NCBI GenBank assembly: GCA_900556245.1
Contig: USOC01000052.1
Location: 1 to 7,457 of the forward strand
Direction: 5' to 3'
Source: an uncultured Prevotellaceae bacterium
Lineage (GTDB): Bacteria > Bacteroidota > Bacteroidia > Bacteroidales > Muribaculaceae
DNA length: 7,457 nucleotides
The notes below the pieces were generated by a model, which ran no database searches, was not told the origin of the DNA, and saw only the letters and a list, made by a program, of their open reading frames with translations. Both the position numbers and the translations under genes were made by a program. Of the stretch, positions 1 to 7,100 are shown piece by piece (the first letter of the stretch is position 1; each line of letters starts with the position of its first letter).

Positions 1-2
1 AA

Positions 3-836
3 TGGAATGCCGGATGGGGATGCGGCTACGCCGATTTGCGGCCGGGTATTGCAAAGGGAGTCCGCATGCTGGACTACCGGTCGTCCGGGCGTTATTCCGA
101 AAGCAACATTCCGGCGGAAGGCGGGCGTCTGTCGATGCAGGAAGGTTTGGCATCGCTGTTGTTCCATAACAATGATACCGAATACATTGTGTTTAATCAT
201 TTGACGGCATCGGCATCGGCGACGGCAACTACCCGTACCGTCAGTCGCGGCAATTTCACCAAGCCGCATGCGGCGGAGCGAACGATGAACCAGCCGGACA
301 TGCTTTACGGACATTATGAGGAAAATTATCTTGCAGAGCGTACCGCTGATCCGGTTGCGTTTTCCATTAAGATGAAGCCCTTGGTCTACACCTATCTGAT
401 CCGTTACGAATTCGGCAAAGGCCTTCAATATGTCGCCTTGGCGCGCGGGGCGTTGGCGGGAATGGCGGAGAGCGTCTATCTGAAAGACGGCCATACGGGA
501 TCGGAGGCGGCTACAATCCTGTATGAATGCAGTGTAGAACCATACGGAGCGGAAGCCCGAGTCAGGACGTTTGGAGTCCCCGACTTTCCGGGAGACCATT
601 ACGGTCGCGCCAACCAGCGCTATACGCTTAACCTGGAAGTGCGTTTGACCAACGGCAAGTTCAAGAACTTTGAATTTGATGTGACCGACCAGTTGGCGGG
701 ACAGCCACGCGGTGGGGTCATCGTGGTAAAAGACATAGAGATTTCCGATGAAGAAGGTATGGAAGGCAGTGGCGGATTCAATCCGGAAGTGGACGGCTGG
801 GGCGATTTTATAGATATTCCTTTACCGATAGATTAA
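3..836 (+). CDS. DUF5119 domain-containing fimbrial-cluster lipoprotein, 5' truncated by window edge
   Basis: The frame is open from the first bases of the window to TAA at 834-836, giving 277 visible residues. The true start, presumably with a lipoprotein signal, lies to the left; a TTG at 36 and an ATG at 66 are in frame but internal. Family recognition rests on the block around 'LVYTYLIRYEF' and 'LQYVALARGALAGMAESVYL', the 'FGVPDFPGDHY' segment, 'FDVTDQ' followed by 'QPRGGVIVV', and the acidic C-terminus 'VDGWGDFIDIPLPID', all typical of DUF5119 proteins found beside fimbrillin genes in Bacteroides. The molecular role of DUF5119 is not established to my knowledge. From context it is probably an exported pilus accessory, subunit or anchor. 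A low-complexity Ala/Ser/Thr stretch (about bases 203-230) contains GCATCG-like repeats. It ends 42 bases before the fimbrillin gene and probably shares its transcript. Confidence 0.85.
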   Translation, partial: WNAGWGCGYADLRPGIAKGVRMLDYRSSGRYSESNIPAEGGRLSMQEGLASLLFHNNDTEYIVFNHLTASASATATTRTVSRGNFTKPHAAERTMNQPDMLYGHYEENYLAERTADPVAFSIKMKPLVYTYLIRYEFGKGLQYVALARGALAGMAESVYLKDGHTGSEAATILYECSVEPYGAEARVRTFGVPDFPGDHYGRANQRYTLNLEVRLTNGKFKNFEFDVTDQLAGQPRGGVIVVKDIEISDEEGMEGSGGFNPEVDGWGDFIDIPLPID

Positions 837-878
837 ATGACATTACAACATATTGTTAATTTCCAATTTTAAAAAGTT
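837..878 (+). other. A/T-rich intercistronic leader before the first fimbrillin gene
   Basis: These 42 bases separate the DUF5119 stop from the fimbrillin ATG. They are strongly A/T-rich and end in a run of T and A residues just before the start codon. There is no G-rich Shine-Dalgarno, as is common in Bacteroidota, where A/T-rich unstructured leaders favour translation. I found no good match to the Bacteroidota promoter pattern (TTTG near -33 with TAnnTTTG near -7), so read-through from upstream is the simplest reading. Confidence 0.5.
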
Positions 879-1814
879 ATGAAGAAAAGTATTTTAATGC
901 TTGGAGTGTCTATGGTGGCACTTGCAAGCTGTTCGAATGAAGAAGTGACGGAAGTGGCATCGAACAGAGCCATTCGTTTTGACCAGTTTGTGAACAACAA
1001 CACAAGATCTGTCAACGAGTTGTCAGGAATCAACAATTTCTATGTGTTTGGCAAGGCGGGTGAAGCAGATGTGTTTGTGAATGAGCGGAACACGGTGGTC
1101 AAGTATTGGGAAGTAAGCAAGACTTACAATTTTGCGGCTTATGCAGACGGCGAAGACGGAAAGTTGGACAACGTCTCTTATGATTTGGAGAGCAAGTCGC
1201 TCAAGTTTACGTCGTACACTCCGAATGATGCAAAAGATTTGATAGCCGCTGTCTCAGCAGAAATTGTGACAGGAGACAATGTGACCAGCCAGGCAAAAGT
1301 CGACTTGCCGTTCAAGCACTTGCTTTCACAGGTGAAGTTCATATTCACAACACCGGAAGCGGCGGACTATACAATTGCCATCAGCAATATCAAGTTTAAC
1401 GCTGTTCAGACAGCTGATTGCAACTACTCGCAAGCCGGCGCCGTGTGGACAGGCGACACCAAAGGCGATTACATCTTCGAGGCTATCGATGACATCGCAA
1501 ACGAAGAAGGCAAGGCTTTCTGCAACAGCAAGCTGGTTATCCCGCAGGCGGGAACCGACGCCATCAGCGTGACATTCACAGCTACCATGTCGGGGGCAGG
1601 TCTTGAAACCAAGACCAAGGAATTTACGGCAACGTTGGCCGTGGCAGATAACATTGCCGGAGGAACAAGCGCAGTAAATACATGGATGCCGGGTTACCGT
1701 TACAACTACACTGCGGAAATCACTGCCGAGAAAATCAACAGCGAGTTGAAGAAAATCGAATTTAACCCGACTGTCGGCGGCTGGGAAAATGCAAATGACA
1801 CAGAGGCGCAATAA
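879..1814 (+). CDS. Fimbrillin family lipoprotein, probable major pilin of the cluster
   Basis: This 311-residue protein starts with a lipoprotein signal (MKKSILML...) and a lipobox ending LASC, with lipid cysteine C18 followed by acidic residues (CSNEE). Motifs of the fimbrillin (Mfa-like) family are visible: 'YNFAAYA' near residues 88-95, a 'FKHLLSQVKF' strand, 'LVIPQ', 'WMPGYRYNYTAEI', and the C-terminal 'KKIEFNPTVGGW'. An arginine in a TRS context (R43) fits the arginine-specific cut that frees the N-terminal strand in FimA/Mfa1-type pilins; the C-terminal strand would then fill the next subunit's groove. It uses more A/T-leaning codons (many AAC, AAG, ACA) than its neighbours, and a strong hairpin follows its stop; both suit a highly expressed subunit. 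The ATG at 879 is chosen because the signal peptide begins there. Assignment to the family is firm; the 'major' role is inference. Confidence 0.9.
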   Translation: MKKSILMLGVSMVALASCSNEEVTEVASNRAIRFDQFVNNNTRSVNELSGINNFYVFGKAGEADVFVNERNTVVKYWEVSKTYNFAAYADGEDGKLDNVSYDLESKSLKFTSYTPNDAKDLIAAVSAEIVTGDNVTSQAKVDLPFKHLLSQVKFIFTTPEAADYTIAISNIKFNAVQTADCNYSQAGAVWTGDTKGDYIFEAIDDIANEEGKAFCNSKLVIPQAGTDAISVTFTATMSGAGLETKTKEFTATLAVADNIAGGTSAVNTWMPGYRYNYTAEITAEKINSELKKIEFNPTVGGWENANDTEAQ

Positions 1815-1827
1815 TCGTGCCGTATCA

Positions 1828-1859
1828 GGCTATAAGGGGTTGAATGTCCCCTTATAGTC
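1828..1859 (+). promoter_or_regulatory. Intercistronic hairpin between the two fimbrillin genes
   Basis: CTATAAGGGG at 1830-1839 and CCCCTTATAG at 1848-1857 are perfect reverse complements around an 8-base loop. G1829:U1858 and G1828:C1859 can extend the RNA stem to 12 pairs. It sits 13 bases after the fimbrillin stop. The bases that follow (TCACTATTCAAG) are not a T-run, so it is not a classical intrinsic terminator. A 3' stabiliser or partial attenuator that sets a high ratio of the first pilin to the downstream subunits is the likely role (inference). Confidence 0.75.
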
Positions 1860-1883
1860 ACTATTCAAGAAAACAAACCACGG

Positions 1884-2813
1884 ATGATAAGGAAACAGAA
1901 CATATTGTCGATAGTCCTGTTGTCGGGAAGTCTGGCGACAGGCGGTTGCGTGTCGACCGATGAAGAAAACCTGGAAGAGCCTACTCCGATTTCTTTCGGC
2001 TCAGCCATAACGCGCGCGGCAGTGGAACCGGACAAGACCGGGATGGAAAATTTTTTAGTTTGGGGGGGCGTCGACGGCCTGAACAATCTTTTCGACGGAG
2101 TCGCAGTCTCGCCGCAGGGGCATTATGCCGGAGTCCGTTATTGGGTGCCGGGGAAGCTGCATCGTTTCGATGCTGTTCATCCGCATGGCCTGGCTGATGT
2201 GTCGTGTGCGGAAACAGGCGTCATTGTCGTGAAAGGGTTTGACACGTCGCTCAATCGGGGAGCCGCCGCCATCGACCTGATGACAGCAAGCGTGGCGGGT
2301 TTAGGCTATAATGAAGGAGAAACACCCAACCCGGTACCGCTGACTTTCAGTCACCGTTTGTCGCGCGTGAAATTCGTGATAGCCACCGATGCGAATGTGA
2401 CCATTACGGATGTCCGGCTCTGGGGCTTGGCGTATAAGGGCGATTTCACGACGCGGCCTGATGCCGCCTCGGTATGGAGCAACCTGACCCATGGGTCACA
2501 AAATGATACGCCTTTCCAAGAGCTTGAACAAATTTTGCTGGAAAAAGGGCATACGTTTGATTTGTTGGGCGGCGAATTGTTGTTAATCCCGCAGAGCGTA
2601 ACAGATCCGGTGACTTTTTCCATGACGTGGACCTATGCAGAAAACGGGATGTCGAGAACAGTCACCGTCCCTTTGTCGCAAGCGGGGCTTGCCCGCTGGG
2701 AGCAAGGGAAAAGCTATCAATATACGGCAACAATTCCACTTCCGGCGACGGACATTACGCTCAAAGTGGATGTGCTTGACTGGAACGACCAGCGGGTGGA
2801 CGCCGATTTATAA
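1884..2813 (+). CDS. Second fimbrillin family lipoprotein, probable minor pilin
   Basis: The product has 309 residues. Its signal peptide (MIRKQNILSIVLLSGSLA) ends in TGGC with lipid cysteine C22, followed by a short acidic tail (CVSTDEE). It aligns by eye with the preceding fimbrillin: 'YWVPGKLHRF' against 'YWEVSKTYNF', 'FSHRLSRVKFVIAT' against 'FKHLLSQVKFIFTT', 'LLLIPQ' against 'LVIPQ', 'WEQGKSYQYTATI' against 'WMPGYRYNYTAEI', and a final strand ending VDVLDWND. The two are therefore paralogues, diverged in loops and codon use. R44 in a TRA context is the likely maturation cut. A T6 run and a G7 run lie at codons 56-62. The start at 1884 follows the hairpin and is the first ATG giving a full signal peptide. 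A shaft-minor or adaptor subunit is inferred; the exact position in the fibre cannot be told from sequence. Confidence 0.86.
   Translation: MIRKQNILSIVLLSGSLATGGCVSTDEENLEEPTPISFGSAITRAAVEPDKTGMENFLVWGGVDGLNNLFDGVAVSPQGHYAGVRYWVPGKLHRFDAVHPHGLADVSCAETGVIVVKGFDTSLNRGAAAIDLMTASVAGLGYNEGETPNPVPLTFSHRLSRVKFVIATDANVTITDVRLWGLAYKGDFTTRPDAASVWSNLTHGSQNDTPFQELEQILLEKGHTFDLLGGELLLIPQSVTDPVTFSMTWTYAENGMSRTVTVPLSQAGLARWEQGKSYQYTATIPLPATDITLKVDVLDWNDQRVDADL
2062..2068 (+). repeat. G7 homopolymer in the second fimbrillin gene
   Basis: Seven consecutive G bases encode part of Trp60-Gly61-Gly62, only 5 bases after a T6 run (2051-2056). A one-base slip would shift the frame after about 61 codons and abolish the mature subunit. 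Whether the tract is unstable in the organism is unknown. Confidence 0.5.
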
Positions 2814-2831
2814 ACTAAAAACAATCGCACG

Positions 2832-4127
2832 ATGAAAGAAAATCACCTGTCCGTAAAAATTGTACGCTATATGCTGGCTCTCGTATGTCCGCTCTTCTTG
2901 TGGGCTTGTTCTGAAGACGGGATTGGAGGAGACGCAGGCGGGGATGTGAAATCGGTTCGAATTACTGTCCGAACTCGGGCTAATGAATCTGAAACGGAGA
3001 ATCCTACGGAGCAAAGAGAGTCTGAAATCCGGACTCTTCGTATCTATGTGTTCAAAGACAACAGCGAACTCGTAGGCTACACGTTTGGTGATTATTCGGG
3101 CATTTCACAGACTGAGTCAACACTGGTCATGAAACTTCCTGCGGGAAATCTTTCATTCTTTGCCATTGCCAATGAGGCAACGGTCGGCGAATTAAAGAAG
3201 GAAAATGCGGAGATTTATGCGCTGCCCGGCCCGACTGACGGTACGGAAGTCAATCTTAAAGACCTCGGACGGCAAATATCTCCTGAAATTTTGCAGTCCC
3301 TGACTTTTTCCGGACTGCCTGAAGCAGAGTATATTGAGGGTGGAGACATTGGGGGAAAAGACGAGACGGGAAAAATCTATCATAGTCCGTATCTGCCGAT
3401 GACTGGATTGCGTATTCAGCATGTGGTTTCGAACAGTAGCGTGAATATTTCTCTCACCCGTTCGGTCGCAAAGATGAAACTGTACTTTTCTATGTCCGGC
3501 GTGGGAGAATGCTATATGGGACGCGGCCTTTGCCTCTACAATGAGCCTAAGTTCGGCTATCTGTTCCCCCGCGACATTTACAGAGGCGAAATCGATCGTC
3601 GCGAAGCAACGGTCGCAACCCGTCCTGCCGGTTGGGAAAGCAATTCATTCTATAACGACTCCTATGTCCATCAGCTGAATGGCCGTGTCATTCTTGGCAG
3701 CGGATGGCCTGAAGAACCTGAAACTTATGGAGAATCGGAGCATGAAGCAAATTTCGTGAAACTAGACATAAACAAGATAGAGGCGGATGTCAACGATCCT
3801 GGCAATCCCCAATATGACTTAATGCCTGAAAAGTCATTTTATCTTTTTGCCAACTCCAACCGGATTGGGGAAAAACCGGCCGTGACGGCAGCGAGGCCGG
3901 AAGGTGACGGATATTATCTGAAGATTCTTGTTCACCAGCATGGAGCGGGACAGAGCGGGGCAGAACTGCATAAGGGAGAGGTGTTCTATCTGTCGATGCC
4001 CGCTGTGGATGCGAACGATCGAATCAGTGTTTATTCGGTGGTTACATTGGATGGACATATCGATATTACACCACACTGGCTGATTAGCGAGTGGCAGACT
4101 GGCGGAGGAGAAATTGAATTTAACTGA
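2832..4127 (+). CDS. FimA/Mfa-like minor pilin lipoprotein
   Basis: The 431-residue protein has a lipoprotein signal with lipobox LWAC (C26) and an acidic tail (CSEDG). Residues about 66-115 read 'IRTLRIYVFKDNSELVGY' and then 'LPAGNLSFFAIANE', the pattern of the N-terminal beta-sandwich of Porphyromonas FimA-type pilins. 'VNISLTRSVAKMKLYF' marks the second domain, and the protein ends in 'EWQTGGGEIEFN', a plausible C-terminal donor strand. R49 in TRA is a likely maturation cut 23 residues after the lipid cysteine, which argues for a polymerised subunit rather than a permanent anchor. It lacks the Cys-Pro-x-Gly start of the Mfa2/FimB anchor family. It lies 18 bases after the second fimbrillin and 18 before the tip gene. 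It is longer than the two fimbrillins, so an adaptor between shaft and tip is plausible. Family fold is fairly sure; role is inference. Confidence 0.72.
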   Translation: MKENHLSVKIVRYMLALVCPLFLWACSEDGIGGDAGGDVKSVRITVRTRANESETENPTEQRESEIRTLRIYVFKDNSELVGYTFGDYSGISQTESTLVMKLPAGNLSFFAIANEATVGELKKENAEIYALPGPTDGTEVNLKDLGRQISPEILQSLTFSGLPEAEYIEGGDIGGKDETGKIYHSPYLPMTGLRIQHVVSNSSVNISLTRSVAKMKLYFSMSGVGECYMGRGLCLYNEPKFGYLFPRDIYRGEIDRREATVATRPAGWESNSFYNDSYVHQLNGRVILGSGWPEEPETYGESEHEANFVKLDINKIEADVNDPGNPQYDLMPEKSFYLFANSNRIGEKPAVTAARPEGDGYYLKILVHQHGAGQSGAELHKGEVFYLSMPAVDANDRISVYSVVTLDGHIDITPHWLISEWQTGGGEIEFN

Positions 4128-4145
4128 CTGGACTAATAAAAGAAT

Positions 4146-7100
4146 ATGAGTAGGCTGCAGAAAATAGCAAGCATGGCAACGGGCATTTTGTTCTTGCTGG
4201 TGTTTGGAGGCTGTTCCGACGATTTTTTTGCGGAACAGCAGGGAGCGCATGGCGTCGATATGAATGCCATTGTGGAGGTTGAAATACCGTTTGGTCTCGG
4301 CCGGGGCATCACGTCACAGATTGTGACTCGTTCGGCGAGGGAAACGGATCAGTCGGGAAAAGATTCCCAGCTCTCCGGTATCATGGTTTTTGTCTATGAG
4401 AACAATGGCGGAGATGCGCGCAACGACAAGCGCATTTCGTTCCAGCTTTTCGAGTCTCCGCTCACATCGCTGGAAGGAAGTACGGGGGGCTGGATTCCTG
4501 ACGAGACGGACCAGACGAGCGGCTATTTCAAGCTTTATCTGCCGTTGGGCGATGTGTATATCTATCTGATAGGGAATGCTACGGGTTCGTTTGTCGATTT
4601 TTTCCCTGATTTAGGGGACAGCAAACTGGAGAATCGTCAGGATTTTCTGGACAAAGTAACTCCTCGGTGGAATGGAAATATGTTTACGGTCGATGGCTTT
4701 CTTCCGCTTGCCGGCACTGTGAACAACAGCACCGGAGCCTGTCGAATCAAATTAGACGACGAAGGAAAAGGAGTCATTACCTATAAGAAAGATAATGACG
4801 GAACGGAATATGAGATATTGCAGGGGCGGGGCATTCCGTTTACAGAGGACAATTCTTTCGTGCTGAAACGGCTGATGTGTAAGGTCTCGATGGAGTTTAA
4901 AAGCAAGGAAGGCGTGAAATTCACTCCCAAGTCCTATCGGTTCTGTCATTGTGCGCAGTTTATCGCGCCATCAGAGGAAGGGTGGCAGTTTCAACAATAC
5001 CTGAATACGATTGATACAGAGACTGTCACGTTCGACCAGCAGACGCCCAACAGCTTTACCGTCTACCTTCCGGAAAATGTCCGGGAGTATGAAGGCGTGA
5101 AAACCGACTGGGTGTTTGCCGATCGGGACCGGGTGAAAAAAGACGAGAACGGGAACAATGTCTACGAAGATTTGTCGCATGAAGGTCACGAAGCTCATTA
5201 TGATTTCGAGTTTGCGCCGAAACACTCAACGTATGTGGAAATAGTCGGCAGCTTTGAGGGGGACAACATTTCGGCAGATACGAAATACCTCATTCATCTT
5301 GGGGATTTCAGCAAAAGCCTGAGCGAGTTCAGCCTGCATCGCGACTATCATTATCAGTATACCGTAACGGTGAATGGCGTAAATGATATCTTTGTGGAAG
5401 TGAGAGGAGATGGCGGGCAAACTCCGCAAGAACGCAATCCGTCGGTTGAGGGCATTGTGTTTGAGGGAGGAGCGCGTCTGCAATTGGATGCCCACTATGA
5501 GCAAGTGGAGATGAAACTAAGGCGGGAGGATATGGTGAATGGAGTTTATATCTATGCGCAAACTCCCTTTGGTCGTGTCAATTGTAAATATTCGCCTGTG
5601 ACGCAGCAACTGGAGGGTGACTATTCGAATGAGTATGGCAGTAATGAAGCGGCTATGACAGTCTTCAAAAAATTGTTGCAATGGGTTGAGTTTAAGAAGC
5701 AGAGCGATAAAGGCGTCCTTGCGCCCTATGAAGGAGGCGGAACGAGAATGGATGTTTTTGCCGCCTTGGATGATGCCTATCGAAATACGGAGGCTAACGA
5801 TTATTACACCTGTTTTGTGGATGAATACTACTATGCGAGTAATCCGGTCAATGATCGGGCGCATGTGGCGCTGAGCGATTTTGTGAATGCGGACGACCGG
5901 ACATTCAGTTTGGGGAGCAGTATCAGTTACAGCAGGGACGGCATGAGCGCCGTTGCTTCAGCGGTCTATGTGCTTCAGCAGCATTCGATTGCCTGTTTCT
6001 ATGATTTGGACAATACTTCCGTCACCAAATTCGGTGTGGAGATTATTGACGAAATAGGAGATTTGGCTGAAGACCGGTTGCCTTATGGTTCGCCCGCCGT
6101 CCAAACGTCGGAAGTCAAGCATGGCAGAAGCAATACTTTGGGGGAGATTTCTAACAGGACCGATGCCGTGGATTGGGCGAAGAACGGCTTCCTGCTCAAT
6201 GCGGACGATTCAAAACTTGTTGCAAGCGGTGGGCGCTTAAAGACCCGGTCGGCTTATCTGGCATGTCTGACACGCAATCGTGACTTTAACGGAGACGGCA
6301 ATATTGCAGGCGATGAGCTTCGCTGGTATACACCCGCACGCGACCAGATGCTGGGTTTGTGGATTGGCGAACCTGCATTACCTGCAATGGCGGCTCTCTA
6401 CCCGAATGCAACGACAGGGCTGAGTCATTTGGGTTCCAAAAGTAACTATCCGATTTATACAAGTACGAACGGGTCGAATCGGGTTATCTGGGCAGAAGAG
6501 GGCTGTTCTTTTGGAGATGTTGGAGCGTCGGGAGACAAAGGTTATGTCCGTGCGGTGAGAAATCTGGGCGCAACGCCGACTGTCAACAGCCATTTGACAG
6601 AGGCCGGAAAATATTATGATTATAATCCTGCAGATCGAACGATTGAGGTGTATTTGACGGGCAGTGCGTTGCGTGCATTCAGTAATCGAGAGTTGGCTCC
6701 GCATCATGAGAGAAGCGTTGTCAATCGTCCTTATCGTAAATTTCAGGTGGCGTTGCAGCCATATATGAAGAGCGCTTCCGCATCGTGCGACGGCCATTTC
6801 TTGGGTCCGGGGTCCACAACGGAGTCGTATATGCAGTTGCAAACGACTGATGCGACCAGAGCGAAATATGATGTGACAACCATCGCCTCGATGTATGGCG
6901 GAAATGGAGAAGCAGCTGTCAGTGATGCGACGTGGCGTCTGCCCAATCAGCGGGAATTGGCATTGATGATTGTGGCTATGGGCGACCGGCTGGATTACGC
7001 TATGGATGATGCTTCTTATCATCATACCCAATATGAATGTCAGGGTAGAACTTGGAACGGAAGGCATAACTGGCAGTTTGTAAACGACAGTTATGTCCTT

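Noticed and set aside
7..204. 65-residue frame at the left edge on the plus strand
   Set aside because: It overlaps the DUF5119 frame, which continues open to the edge and carries clear family motifs.
837..878. Possible internal promoter before the first fimbrillin gene
   Set aside because: TAATTTCC is only a weak match to TAnnTTTG and no TTTG box lies at the right distance upstream.
1326..1811. 161-residue open frame on the minus strand inside the first fimbrillin gene
   Set aside because: It is fully antisense to a well-supported gene, has no recognisable family, and arises from codon bias on the other strand.
1830..1857. Invertible promoter (phase-variation) element
   Set aside because: The inverted repeats are only 8 bases apart, too close to flank an invertible segment; a hairpin is the better reading.
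3876..3900. CCGGCC/GGCCGG inverted repeat
   Set aside because: It is a 6-bp pair inside a coding region with a 13-base gap, well within chance for G/C-rich codons.
2832..4127. Mfa2/FimB anchor identity for the 431-residue lipoprotein
   Set aside because: The Cys-Pro-x-Gly start typical of that family is absent and a likely maturation arginine is present.
3834..4250. 138-residue minus-strand frame across the junction of the FimA-like and tip genes
   Set aside because: It overlaps the signal peptide of the tip gene, has no plausible leader of its own and matches no family I know.
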